Assembly: GCA_003194525.1 (NCBI GenBank)
Contig: NBIV01000038.1
Coordinates: forward strand, 62,001 to 126,000
Direction of reading: 5' to 3'
DNA: 64,000 bases
Origin: Gracilariopsis chorda
Taxonomy: Eukaryota > Rhodophyta > Florideophyceae > Gracilariales > Gracilariaceae
Shown: positions 20,613-31,849 of the stretch, piece by piece
Layout of the letters: each line of letters starts with the position of its first letter
Numbering within the stretch: position 1 is the first letter of the stretch
The notes under the pieces: model-generated
The model's database searches: none
Seen by the model: only the letters and a program-made list of their open reading frames with translations
Told to the model about the DNA's origin: nothing
Position numbers and translations under genes: made by a program

Positions 20613-22760
20613 ATGGTCCAGACTCGAAGTCAGTCGAGCTCCGGACAACCCGGTCCCTCTGCACAACCCCCGCCGACGCAGTGGCTTGGAACTTCGGTCG
20701 AAGCCGGGAACCGCCTTTATAGGCAAGCCGTACGATCAAGGGCCCGATCAACTGGCGCCATCCCAGCAGAGGCTGAAGTACCCGCTCCGGAAGCGAACAT
20801 GGCGGCTAACGCCGCAGGAACCTCCACTGAAAACAAGTTACGAACAGAAGTGCAACGACTCCAGAAGGAGTCCGACTCCCATCGAACCCGTCTCACGGAA
20901 ATGGAATTGCAGATTACTGCGTTGACTGGTGCCTTGGACCGCCTGCGTGTGGAACACCACGCCTTGGCGAGCCGAGCCCACGATCCGCAGATCACGGCTA
21001 CTGTTCGGACACTCCGAGAGGACCTCAATCAGGTCATGGAACGCCAAGGCAATGCCTCCGGGGTAATATCGGGACTACCCGTTGACGTCGAGGAAGTCCT
21101 CACCCGGGTCAACCCTCGCCTTGAGAGGCTGGAAGCAGCGGTACACACGCAGAGTGCTGCTAATATCCCGCTCGAGACGGAGGTGGAACGACCCACACCC
21201 GTGGAAAACCGTTCGAAGAAGTCGAAATCGAAACGTCGAAAGATGCGGAGGTCCGCCTTGAATTCAGATTCGGAAGATTCCGAGAAATCCGAGGAGAGCC
21301 GGTCAGGTTCAGAAGAATCTGAAGAGGAATCGTCAGAGGAATCTTCCTCTGACGATGACACTCGTAAATCGAGGAAGAAATGTAAGCACCGCGGAACATC
21401 CGCTTGGATACGCCGCAAGAGAGGCCCGGCAAAGAAGGGACTCAAGGTGCTACCTTGTACTAATCCGCTTTATCGGAGAATTATAGACTACCGTCTGTAT
21501 CGTTTGAAAATACGCAAACTCAAGCGAACGAGTCGCGAAACGGGAAGAGTTAAGGATCAGATCAAGAGACTGAAGATAGGAATGAGTGATCTCAAGTTCG
21601 ACGGGAAGGACCCGATCTTAATCTTTGATTTCCTTTACCGGTTTGTGACCGAGGCAGACATGCTTGGTATGAGCGAAGCGCAGGCTTTCGTGGCTCTACC
21701 ACATTTCTTGACAGGGTTTGCCCTACAACAGTATCGAGCAGTGAGCGGCTCGCTCACGGTCGACGAAGGTGGAGTCACCAACTGGCCTGAGGGCGTGCAA
21801 TATCTTCTGCGAAGTTACGCAACCTCCAATGCCATCCGCGAGGCTATCCTCACCCTTCGGGATGTTACCCAGAAGCCTGGAGAAAAGGAGGTAGAATACA
21901 GCTCAAGGCTGAATAACGCAGCCACCAGGTGCGGGAACGTGCAATCCACGGATGGGAAGATGACGCTATTCGTCGATGGGTTAGATCCAGTGATCAAATC
22001 GTTAGTGGCTCGTCAGCGAGAAAAGCATGCCAGCATGACCTTTTTGGAACTCGTCCAATATGCCCAAGCAGAAGGGGATGCGGTCCGTGCCCGCGGACAA
22101 CACCGCCGTACAACGGCATTCGTAACGCCCAAGGACTCGCCGGTTCGTTCGGCTAAACCAAAGGCCAGAGCCCTATATGCTGAGACCGTCGAGGATTCTC
22201 GGTCGTCATCCCTGATGCCACGGGACCAAAGCCACACGCTGGAAGAAGCGCTTCATTACCTGGATTATCCAGACACCTCAGTTCCGACGACGGAGTTGCC
22301 AACTACAGATACCCCTACGGAGGAGTCCGAGCTCCTCCTAGCTGATATCAGACGTCAGCGTCAGGCTGGAGTCGTTCCCCCACAAGGCGGGTTCACGCCC
22401 AGTAAGCCTGGATGGGTGGACCAACGCGGAAATTACCGCTCAGCAGCTGCATTTCGGCCCCGCCGAGAAGGGCTCATCTGCCACGTGTGCTACGGAAGGC
22501 ACCACTTAGCAGCGGAGTGTACTCTACCTGCTCGAGATTTGGAACGAGTTATCTCGAATTATGAGTCACTGACAGACGCTGAACGCAGCAGAGTACCGGC
22601 CACCATGTATTGGAAAGCCAATGCGTTCGTCGCCGGTGACCCGAACCGCGTGGGCGGAATTCCGAAGACCCAGAATGTGGAGCATTCTCAAGCCGGACAG
22701 ATTCGCGGCCCGCCCGCAGTGGCCGTAACGGCATATGCTCCGAATAAGTCGGAAAACTAA
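20613..22760 (+). mobile_element. Gag of element B
   Basis: An open frame of 715 residues starting at the first ATG about 215 bp after the LTR. A predicted coiled coil (about 75-130), an acidic Ser/Glu tract (EESEEESSEESSSDDD) followed by a basic Lys/Arg region, a capsid-like helical region (about 320-500) and a CCHC zinc knuckle CHVCYGRHHLAAEC near the C-terminus. Matches the gag of element C in order and in the motifs around PILIFDFLYRFVTEADMLGM. Gag packages the element RNA into virus-like particles. Confidence 0.88.
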
Positions 22761-22801
22761 CGGGGGGAGCCCCAAGGGAGTCGGCACAGTCCGATTCCAT
22801 T

Positions 22802-25800
22802 GTGCCGGCTGAGGGGGACCGACCTCCCCGCTCCCCGGTATGGAGGCCCAAGGTTCTCCTTAGGCCAGGAAAGTCCGGCTCGACCGGAAGTCAAACGCAG
22901 TTCGACTGCGGATTAAGTCGACCATGGCGACGATACCAGTGCCCTGGGAGACGAACAGACCCTATTATGGTTATGACTAAACGTAACTATAAAGTATACG
23001 CCGATATCGGCACAAATCGACACTTGTTCTCGCGACGTCTTGCGGTACTCGATACCGACGCAGGACCGAATTTTATCAGGGTATCTGAACTCAGCCCTCA
23101 TGATCGGACCCGCATTCGAAGCGGCCCTCTACCGGATGTCCGGGACGCAAACAAGAAGCCTCTAGAATGTCTAGGTACCATACGCCTCGTCGTCCGTTTG
23201 GGAAACCATGTCGTCATGTTGGATTTCATTGTCTGCTCGACGCTGGCTGCCCAAGTTGTTCTTGGATGTGACTACTGTGACCGCTATGTGGAAGCAATAA
23301 GACCCCGCCTTCGGGAAGTGGAGATGGATGACGGAAGCACCGTACCAATAGTGCGCAGACCCCTGCAACCGGCTGCCAATTCAGGGCCGTTGCCCCCATC
23401 CCAGAACGCTGGACCTAGTGGGAGAACCTCTCCAAAGATTAAGGTAGCGGAACAGGTGGAGCTTCCTCCAAAATCTCAGACGTGGGTCACCGTAACCACA
23501 CAACGCCACGGACTTATCGTGATTCAACCCTTATCACACACGTACGAACGTAATGGAATTACCGCCGCCAACGGCGTTGCCCAGGTACAACCTAACAGAC
23601 CTTTCCGATTGTTGATTAGCAACTTCACCAATCATCCTGTGAAGTTTCACAAGAATCAGATGGTTGCCGTGGCTTTACCACATCCCACGGTACTCATACC
23701 GACGCACATTTCCCTAGCGGAAGTATTAGGGATATCCCTGCCGGACGAGATCTCGCTGTCAACTTCCGCTGAACTGGAGCAAGTACCGACACCGGGAGAC
23801 CGGGAATTAGCTAAAGCGCTCCCGTCAGTTGACGAATTGGACCTCTCCCATGTACCGGAGGAGTACCGGGATCGCTTACGCAGATTACTGCAGAAATACT
23901 CGTCCATGTGGGATGGGAACCTCGGCCAAATCGCCACAACAGAGCATCATATTGATCTCGTCCCGGGTACAAGACCCATTGCACAGCATCCCTACAGAGC
24001 TGGACCCCGAACGCGAGAAATCGAACAACAGCATGTGGATGACATGCTTGAAAAGGGGGTCATTGAGCCCGCACAATCCGCTTGGGCCTCCCCAGTGGTG
24101 CTCGTCCCGAAGACGGATGGTTCATTACGCTTTTGCGTGGATAACAGGAAACTGAACGCAGTGACCGTAAGGGATACGTATCCCTTACCCCGAATGGATG
24201 GATGCATCGACAGCCTCGGTGATGCCACCGTATTTACTACGCTGGACGCTAATTCCGGGTACTGGCAGGTGCCCATCGCGGATGATGACCGCGACAAAAC
24301 GGCCTTCGTGTGCCACGCCGGTCTTTACCGATTCAAACGCATGCCATTTGGCCTCACTAATGCGCCAGCTACGTTCCAGCGTGCCCTGGACATCATCTTG
24401 TCATCCTACAAGTGGAAGACCTGCTTGGTATATCTCGATGATATCATCATTTTCAGTAAGAACATGGAGAACCATTTTGAAGACGTCTAGTTGATACTAA
24501 AAAAGCTCCAGTCAGCTGGGATTACTTTGAAGCTAAAGAAATGTGAATGTTTCACGGATAAAGTCAAGTACCTTGGTCATTTGAACAAACCAGGACAGCT
24601 GGAGATGGACAAAGTCGCAACCGCGGCTATCCGCAAAGCCACACCCCCGCAAACACAAACACAATTGCGTTCCTTTCTGGGGTTATGTAACGTCTATCGA
24701 CGATTTGTCCCGCGCTACTCACACATAGCCGCGCCGTTGAACGCATTATTGAAGAAAGGACAGCCCGTCCAACTCAAACAATTCGTTGAAGCCGAGACGG
24801 ATGCCTTCGAAACGCTCAAGAAGACGCTGATCACAGCACTCGTATTGGCCCTCCCAAAACTGGGACTCCCCTTTGTGGTCGACACTGACTCCAGTGAATA
24901 TCAAGTGGGCTGTGCCCTTTTCCAGGAATATCCTGACGGCGAACGCAAACCTATTGGTTATTGGTCCAGATCGCTGCAATCAGCGGAACAAAACTACTCG
25001 GTATCTGAAAAGGAATGCCTTGCGGTTGTCTGGGCTCTTAAGACCCTCCGACCATACCTTCAAGGGGTGCATTTTACCGTCAATACGGACCATTCATGCC
25101 TCAGATGGCTACTTTCTATATCCGAACCGTCGGGACGCTTAATGCGATGGCGATTACGCCTCTCGGAATTCGACTTCGAAGTCAAGTACAAAAAGGGGCG
25201 CTCCAACGTCCGTGCCGACGCCTTATCACGGCTCTTAACACTGGGAGAAACCCAAACTGAAATCGATGATGACATCCCTTGTCTCTTCGCTGAGGACTCA
25301 CCTCATCTCCAAGCCGATGCCGGCGCGCAACATTGCACGGATTACGACGATGACTTCACCCTCGACTTGCTAATTGCGCAAGCAACAGACACCGCACCGG
25401 CGGAACAACTCGAGCGTATCTCGTTAGAAGAGCTTCTACGTGAGCAACACGCAGATGCCTTCTGCACCTCCATACGCTCCCGTCTTAACGGGGGGAGGGG
25501 TTACCCTTTGGCCTTGACAAGCAAGGAGTGCTAGTTCGAACTGTCGAAGCACAGGACCAGATCTTAATTCCACACGTCTTGAAGAGCAGAGTACTGCATC
25601 TCGCACACTACTCCCAGTTATCTGGACATCCAGGTGGCACAAAGTTATACTGGACTCTCAGGAAAGACTTTTATTGGCCAACATTTGCAATGGACTGCCA
25701 CGCCACGGCGAAGTTGTGTACAACCTGCGCGAAGAATCACATTAAGCTGTGGAAACGGAAACGTCCCCTGAAGCTGTTCCCGGCGAAAGCGCCTTTAGAG

Positions 25801-27720
25801 TACGTCAGCATTGACATATTAGGGGAACTGATTCGCACAAAGCGAGGCTATAGATACCTTCTGGTAATCACGGATCGCTTCTCGAAGCTGACTCGGACAG
25901 TCCCGCTGAAGCGGATCACGGCCGCGGCAATCGCGCAAGCTTTCATCAGAGAGTGGTTCTACGTCTACGGACTACCGTTGAATCTATTATCAGATAATGG
26001 GAAGCAATTCGTTGCGAAGTTCTTTCAGGACGTATGCCACATTCTCGGCGTGAAGAACGTGTTTACCACGACGTACCATCCGCAGACAAACGGGCAGGTG
26101 GAGCGTTTCAATCGCACGCTACTCGCCGCTCTTCGGCATTACGTGACGGACCACCCCAAGGATTGGGACTTGTATACAGACACGCTGTGCTACGCGTACA
26201 ATACGCAAGTTCACTCGACGACGAGAATGGCACCCTTCGAACTGGTCTTGGCGCGCTGCCCGCCGGCTCTACCAGTCAGACTGGACCAAGACAGCGAGTT
26301 GGAGGCGCCGACACCGGCTTCACACCACCTCAAGTGGAGGGATGACCTGAGACGACGCGCGGAACAGGCCGCAAGAGAGCTAGCGAAGGCCCAAGCCCGT
26401 TATAAATGGAATTATGATGCCAAACTACGCCCCATTATTCCGGATATCCGGGTCGGAGGTCACGTGTTCGTGCGTATTGAGCGTCCGGACGCTACGACGC
26501 GAGAAGGAAGGAGTGAACTCCGGAGGCGACATAAGCTATCCCCAGTAGTATCTGGTCCATATGAAGTAGTCGAACTCGACTCAGAGACGGTGGTTATCCG
26601 CAAGGAAGATGATAACGTCGAACGAATTTCACGAGACCGTGTGGTAACAGCCCCTGACCCCGTGCGAGACGGAACGCCCGTACAAGCCGCCGCATCACGG
26701 CCAGTGGGGGCCACTCAAGGCGAATCGACGACAAGTGTCATCTCTCAGCCAATCAGCAGCCCGGAGTTGTCCGACGTTCCGCCTCCCGGTATATCCGGCG
26801 CACAACCGCCACCAAATGGTACTGTAAGTGTCACACCCCGCTGTATATCAGCGCGTGACGGTTATGTGAACCAAATCCTGCGCACAGTGGAAGCGTCACG
26901 TGACCACCCGTACCCCGTGGCAAAGCCCACATCTTGGAAGGCCTCTGATTGGCCGAACCAGAGTGTCACTCACACCAAACCGCCTCCAGACGGAAAGCAT
27001 CCGCCCCCACAGCAACCACGAATGCGTGAAGAAGACGACGATTCCGCTGACGACAGCAAGCAGAAAGAAGGCCCACCGAACCTGCCCCTACAACGGAGAA
27101 CATCTCCAAAGGAAAAGAGCGTAAGCGCTGACCCCACAACGGTGGAAGAGAGGAAGCCGCCTCCAGCGGACGGATCCGCCGTGACCCCGGCCCTTGCCGA
27201 CAAGGCTCTCCAGAGGAGTCACCCCGAGATTATCTCGACTCCAAGTCCCTCGCATAGCGAGGTACACCTCAGGCGTACAGCAGCAGAAGAGGCTGCGTCT
27301 TCGCTAAACCGTCTGGACCAGCCGGGAGTAACACGAACCGGGAATAGCCCGAAATCACTTAGCGGAGAACGAAAACCCGCACCGGCAAAAACAGCCAAGG
27401 AGCTGAAAAGTCCGGCTACTCCGCCGGAGGATAGTCGGGAATCCCCGGAGAACGGGAGCTCAGTAGAGCGAGACGAGCGCGGCTCTCCGCAAGAATACGT
27501 GATGGACCGAATCGCCGATCACGCGTATGATGAGGAGGACCTCAAGCCCCGTTATCGAATTCGATGGTACAATTACCCGCCTGAAGCGGACACATGGGAA
27601 CCGATGGAGAATATCCCCCGATCCCATGTCGTGCGGTATCACCGCTGGAGGAGATTGCCGTTACCGGCGAACTTGGGTGACGCTCTCGTCGGTATCATGG
27701 GGGACTCCCAAATTGTCTAG
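22802..27720 (+). mobile_element. Pol of element B: protease, RT, RNase H, integrase, chromodomain
   Basis: Parts in order: aspartic protease region near 23045-23075; reverse transcriptase at about 23980-24600 with RFCVDNRKLN, YPLPRMD, MPFGLTNAP and YLDDIIIFS; RNase H at about 24870-25230 with the tail RWRLRLSEFDFEV; integrase at about 25590-26420 with the HHCC zinc finger, SIDILGE, LLSDNG and HPQTNGQVERFN; a long Pro/Ser-rich linker; and a chromodomain at about 27490-27650 (RYRIRWYNYPPEADTWEP). Chromodomains steer integration to marked chromatin in chromoviruses. The region is in more than one open stretch, with about one to three breaks. Confidence 0.93.
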
Positions 27721-27899
27721 GGACCGTCACGTTAGCGTGGAAAAAAAAGAAGTGGAGACCCATGAATAAGGAAAGGCGAAGAAGCGCAGTCTAAGGCAGT
27801 ACAGTTCTAGTTAACTAGTTTATTGATTAGGGATCGCCCTATATACTTGTGCTAGGCCAGGACGCCACCGGTACATGTGCTATCACAATCGAATCACGT
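27721..27899. other. Gap between pol and the antisense ORF of element B
   Basis: 179 bp between two convergent stop codons, with A-rich and AT-rich strings (GGAAAAAAAAGAAG, TTTATTGATTAG, CTATATACTTG). It may hold 3' processing signals for both transcripts. Confidence 0.4.
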
Positions 27900-29627
27900 T
27901 TAAGCGCTCGGCTCATTCGGATCCTGACCGAAATTGGCACGGAGCAACCCCAGCAGATGCTGACGGTCCCCCTGAACGGAAGTTAAGGGAACCCCCGCCT
28001 CTTCGAGGAACCTCCTCAAGAGCTCGAGCTCAGACTCGTCATCCGCAGAACTCTGCTGAGGCTGCTGGTAGCCCAGGTTCACAGGTAACGGGTTGACCGT
28101 GGTGTCCTCTTCCGGAATCGGAGCTTCGGTATCCATCTCGTATGGCTCTTCGCTGTAATCAGCATCTCCATCCTCCGACATATAGTCCATCACGGCCGCA
28201 TCCGGCTCGAAAATATAGCCAGTTGGCTGGGTAGCCGGTTGAGCCCGCGGGTTTTGCCGCAAATACCGAGCCTGCTTGGATGTCAGATGCTGACGGGTCC
28301 ATGGATCATACCATACGAAGTCTCCGGCATCAGCCGTCCGACCGGGGGAATACTCGGGCTGTCGCGAACGATTACCTCGCGCTGCTTGATCAGCTGGTAC
28401 CAAGTCCCAGTTTATCTGGTCCATGACGTTCATAAGGTGACGGAAGTCTTCCTGGTTGGCGCGAGAGCCAAGCACAAGAGACAAATCGAGATTTCTCGCG
28501 TACTCCCGAGCCGTCGGACTCATGTACCACACCCGGTAGGTGTCGTACGCATCCCACAGGATGAAGACTGCCATTTTGGCAATGAATTCCGTGCATGCCA
28601 CGACCCAGAGCCCGCAATAGGGATCATTCACTAGGTGAGAGCCTAAGTAAGTAATAACCGGAGGAATCTCCACTGGGCAACCCCGAGGAGCCTCAATTGC
28701 AGCCCAGTGATCTGGAATTGGAACGTATCGGCCAAGCCGAGCAGAGGCCCGAACGCGATCAACCTCGACCATTTGATATGGAACGAGGTACCCCAGTCTT
28801 GACCTGGTTCGTCGCTCCCAACGAGCGAATTCCCAGAAAGGGATGTCGCGCTTGCGCAAGTAGCGGAACTCCGCGCGAAGAAGTGGTTGCTGGAAACAGA
28901 GCGCCTCCTGGCGAACGCCACGGATCCCTCGCCAACGTCGAGTGGGGAGATCCCCGAGTTGCTCTACGTAGGCGTAAGCCTCGCCGTTGGTTCTGGCCAC
29001 CCAGGTGTCGAATTCCCACGCATCGTCCAGAGGGACTGTTCCAATGATGCGTCGTATCCGCTGATACACCAGCTTGGTGAAGCGCACCCGCGCTTCGTGC
29101 ATACGCTCGTTGCCATACCGCGCTATCGCGTTGTCCGGGAGCGCGCAGTGCGCGAGCCAGTCGTCAGTATACACCGCATGAAGCGGGAGTCCATCGGAAA
29201 GACGCCCAGCGACCTGGTATTGATCGAGGAGACCCTCATCGCGCACCCCTTGTGGATGAAACCACGGAGCATTAGCAAACGCCTCGGGGCGGTTTAAGGG
29301 ATTAATGCCCACTAAATCCGCAGGGTGCGGGAATGACTGATGGATGCGTCGCTGAGGAGGGCGGATAACCGCGGTATTCGAGACATACGCCGGTATGTAC
29401 GGCAAAGGCTGAGGCTGAGGCAGTGGCACTGATGCCGTGGTCGGAACGGGTCCGGAGTTTGATGCAGAAGGGTGCGAAGGGGGTTGCTGGGGATTCTCAG
29501 ATGGTTGCATCGTTAGTTGGAATTCAGAAGCGCTGAGGTGGCCGGTATCAGTGTCGTGTTCGACGAGAGCTTGGTTTTCACAGGAGTGAGGGGGAGAAGC
29601 AGACCGAATGCTGCGATACCGCGACAT
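27900..29627 (-). CDS. Antisense ORF of element B, unknown function (575 aa)
   Basis: Homologue of the ORFs at 10-1854 and 54126-56102. Shared landmarks are APWFHP, RAEFRYLR, ERRTRSRLGYLVPYQ, GRYVPIP, EIPPVITYLGSHL, an aromatic stretch TEFIAKMAVFILWDAYDTYR, LDLSLVLG, MDQINWDLVP, SPGRTADAGDFVWYDP and PTGYIFEP. It is the most divergent of the three. The frame is open upstream into the LTR; the start at 29627 (MSRYRSIRS) lies 59 bp from the LTR, and Met at 29510 (MQPSENPQ) is an alternative. A TATATAA motif lies 11 bp upstream of the first, which favours the second if transcription starts about 30 bp after the TATA box. No domain recognised; the tail is acidic and ends in a helix-like segment (ELELLRRFLEEAG). 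The frame is fully open. Confidence 0.78.
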   Translation of the reverse strand: MSRYRSIRSASPPHSCENQALVEHDTDTGHLSASEFQLTMQPSENPQQPPSHPSASNSGPVPTTASVPLPQPQPLPYIPAYVSNTAVIRPPQRRIHQSFPHPADLVGINPLNRPEAFANAPWFHPQGVRDEGLLDQYQVAGRLSDGLPLHAVYTDDWLAHCALPDNAIARYGNERMHEARVRFTKLVYQRIRRIIGTVPLDDAWEFDTWVARTNGEAYAYVEQLGDLPTRRWRGIRGVRQEALCFQQPLLRAEFRYLRKRDIPFWEFARWERRTRSRLGYLVPYQMVEVDRVRASARLGRYVPIPDHWAAIEAPRGCPVEIPPVITYLGSHLVNDPYCGLWVVACTEFIAKMAVFILWDAYDTYRVWYMSPTAREYARNLDLSLVLGSRANQEDFRHLMNVMDQINWDLVPADQAARGNRSRQPEYSPGRTADAGDFVWYDPWTRQHLTSKQARYLRQNPRAQPATQPTGYIFEPDAAVMDYMSEDGDADYSEEPYEMDTEAPIPEEDTTVNPLPVNLGYQQPQQSSADDESELELLRRFLEEAGVPLTSVQGDRQHLLGLLRANFGQDPNEPSA

Positions 29628-29637
29628 TGTTCGCTCC

Positions 29638-29644
29638 TTATATA
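29638..29644 (-). promoter_or_regulatory. TATA-like box for the antisense ORF of element B
   Basis: Minus-strand TATATAA in the context CCTATATAAGGAGCG. It lies outside the LTR, in the short segment between the purine tract and the antisense ORF. Host genes in this window also have TATATAA or TATAAAA boxes upstream. Confidence 0.5.
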
Positions 29645-29672
29645 GGCGAATTCGCCGATATACTCCGCTCTT

Positions 29673-29685
29673 AACGGGGGGGATA
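29673..29685 (+). promoter_or_regulatory. Polypurine tract of element B
   Basis: AACGGGGGGGATA directly before the TG of the 3' LTR; element A has GGAGGGGGATA in the same place. It primes plus-strand DNA synthesis in LTR elements. Confidence 0.75.
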
Positions 29686-30172
29686 TGTGATGCAAGGAGT
29701 AACTCGGTCATCCGAGGTGCGGAAATCACCAAGTCGATACGCAACGGCTCATACGTGGATTTCCACTTTATTTGGGATGTGCACAGTAGGTGCTGGCCAC
29801 GGGCCATCTACTTAGAATTATCTAGATATTTCTAATATTATTTACTGTAGCTAGTGCGGCACTCCGCAGTACTTAGTGACGGGAAGGGTCGCACCTCAGT
29901 AAACTGGAGGATCATCGGGCACGGAACCCAAGTTCCTAGTTCCTGGAGCCTTAACCGGACCTCCGGACTAGTTATAACTTGCGGTCTCCCGCTAAGCTTC
30001 CACCCCACACGGATTCCCGTGCTACACCCGTGCTCACGCGACCGGACCCCGGTTACCCGGACAGAAGCACCCCTAGGCCTTGCCGCCGCAAGCGGCACCC
30101 CTATTATCAGGGTAATTCGTGGACATCCACATCGCTACCGAGTGGCCTCGCGCCCCTAGTGGATGTACCACA
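29686..30172 (+). repeat. 3' LTR of element B (487 bp)
   Basis: Same length as the 5' copy, four substitutions, followed by the GTAAC duplication. Confidence 0.96.
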
Positions 30173-30177
30173 GTAAC

Positions 30178-31300
30178 CTGTTGGAGGTTCAAACCATTGT
30201 GGTCAAACCTGCACAAAACAGTACTTTGGCGTGCATTGCACTCGACTAGAAGCGCATTGTTGCTCGTTGGCGTACTCTGCGTGAAGAGAAAGTGCGATCA
30301 CACACCTTGAACTCGTTGCACCTCCTGAGGTGTGCATTGCGCAGTTGCGGGGAGACATTACTCTCGCCTGTGGTGCAATGCACGCTGAAGTGCTCTTTGA
30401 AGTGCACGCCAGACACTCCAGGAGCATTAATCCTGTTTTTTCACGATTTTCGCTGCATGATTGAAAAATCGCACGCAACGTGCATGGGGCTACACTGTTG
30501 TTGGTTACAATCTATTGAACTTCGTGACTATCACGTTGGGTGGTTTTTATGCAATCACAAAAAGCGATTGCAGGCATGATTCCTTCTGTCTGCAACGCAA
30601 TTTCAATCACAATGTCTCAGTAAGGATGCATCTTCAGTCATGATAGCAAGGTGCCTGAGGACACGATTGCATTCATGACCGCAAATAGCTTGTAGACGTT
30701 TTCAAACTTTGAACTGAAAGCAAGATTCAAGCACTTCAAAGTATGTAGATATTCACAGTACAAATTCAAACGCTACAATGATATCCAAAATGATGCCTTC
30801 ATAGCTTCTTCGCATTAGAAAGAATGTTGTTCTTGCATGTAAGTGAAAGATTTTAGGACGTGAAGATGGACTCTCAAAGTCAGACGCAGTATACTTAAAA
30901 ATTTCTTGCTTCTTGTGAATGTTTCTGTATTTAAGCTGTCTGCTCATCATGATTGCGGTATCATACTAGATACATTGATAGACTTAGAACTTCCTTCGTA
31001 CCTCTTTATTGCGTCCATCAGTCCACCATTTCTCGATGTGCTTTCTTTCTACTGTAAGAACTCTCGTGTAAGTCTTGATTATTACTCTCAGAATTTCTTT
31101 TCTTTTTGGGTAAAGCGTCTTCTGCGGTTTTACAAAAATGGTCAAAATGAGCAAAATTATAATTTCATTATCATTAAATATATAATTCTTGCATTATTTG
31201 TAAGAAAGAAAGTCTGTCTCCTTTGTCTTCACGTTTTGTGCGCTCGTGGTTCTCGCTTATATCTACGTTTTCCACTGTGATGCTTATTGTCATCAGAAAA
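30178..31300. other. No supported gene; AT-rich from about 30650
   Basis: No family-like reading frame. The AT-rich part could hold the lost LTR of the copia fragment that begins at 31308 on the minus strand, but no LTR pair is visible. Confidence 0.5.
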
Positions 31301-31307
31301 ATGTAAA

Positions 31308-31640
31308 TCAGCAATAATTAGGGTGCCGATTGACAGTCCTCGGTTGCATCTTAACGTTTTGAAGGGGGTTTACGGTAACGCTCAACTTGTTTCGAAGTAT
31401 TGAAAAGCAGTTTCTATGTAATGGCTTGGTAACTCCGTCTGCTAGCTGGTTGCAAGTCGGTATCCTTTTCAAGGTAATGTGGTGGTGCTCGATACGCTGC
31501 TGAAGATAGTAGTGCCTGATATCAAGATACTTTTGCCGTTTAGTCAGTGCTCGTTTTGTGGCAAGAACTAAAGCGGAATGATTTTCTAAACATTGTGGTT
31601 TGAGTGATGGTTGATGAAATATAGCCCATTTAGGCATGTT
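31308..31640 (-). mobile_element. Ty1/copia RNase H fragment
   Basis: The minus-strand translation contains KYLDIRHYYLQQRI, HHITLKRIP and NQLADGVTKPL, the C-terminal end of copia RNase H (the ADxxTKPL motif). Only this end is recognisable; no LTR found. An old fragment. Confidence 0.75.
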
Positions 31641-31849
31641 CCAGATCCAATGTTTATGTTTCTTTGAGTAGGTGACAGCTATATTCTCCGTGCTTGTCGA
31701 ATCAAGGCCACTACATCATAAACTGATCGATTCGTACGACCATGAACAGCGTTTTATCGACCAGAGCAAGATGCAGCACGTTCCGAATGACCATAACTGG
31801 CACACCAATGGTCAAGTCCAAGTTCTGAGATGGAACTCTAGTAGGCACA

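Larger units (their letters stand above)
19912..30172 (+). mobile_element. Element B: nearly whole young Ty3/gypsy chromovirus with an antisense ORF
   Basis: 10,261 bp bounded by 487 bp TG...CA LTRs that differ at 4 positions (about 0.8%) and by the 5 bp target-site duplication GTAAC (19907-19911 and 30173-30177). Internal order on the plus strand is gag (20613-22760), pol with protease, RT, RNase H, integrase and a C-terminal chromodomain (22802-27720); then a convergent antisense ORF on the minus strand (27900-29627), a G-rich purine tract and the 3' LTR. Chromodomain and domain order place it among chromoviruses. It looks close to whole, with about one to three breaks, and is young by LTR identity. 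Confidence 0.95.

Noticed and set aside
29628-29807. Extension of the element B antisense ORF into the LTR, from an ATG at 29807
   Set aside because: The extra 60 residues have no counterpart in the relatives, and the LTR and purine tract are expected to be non-coding.
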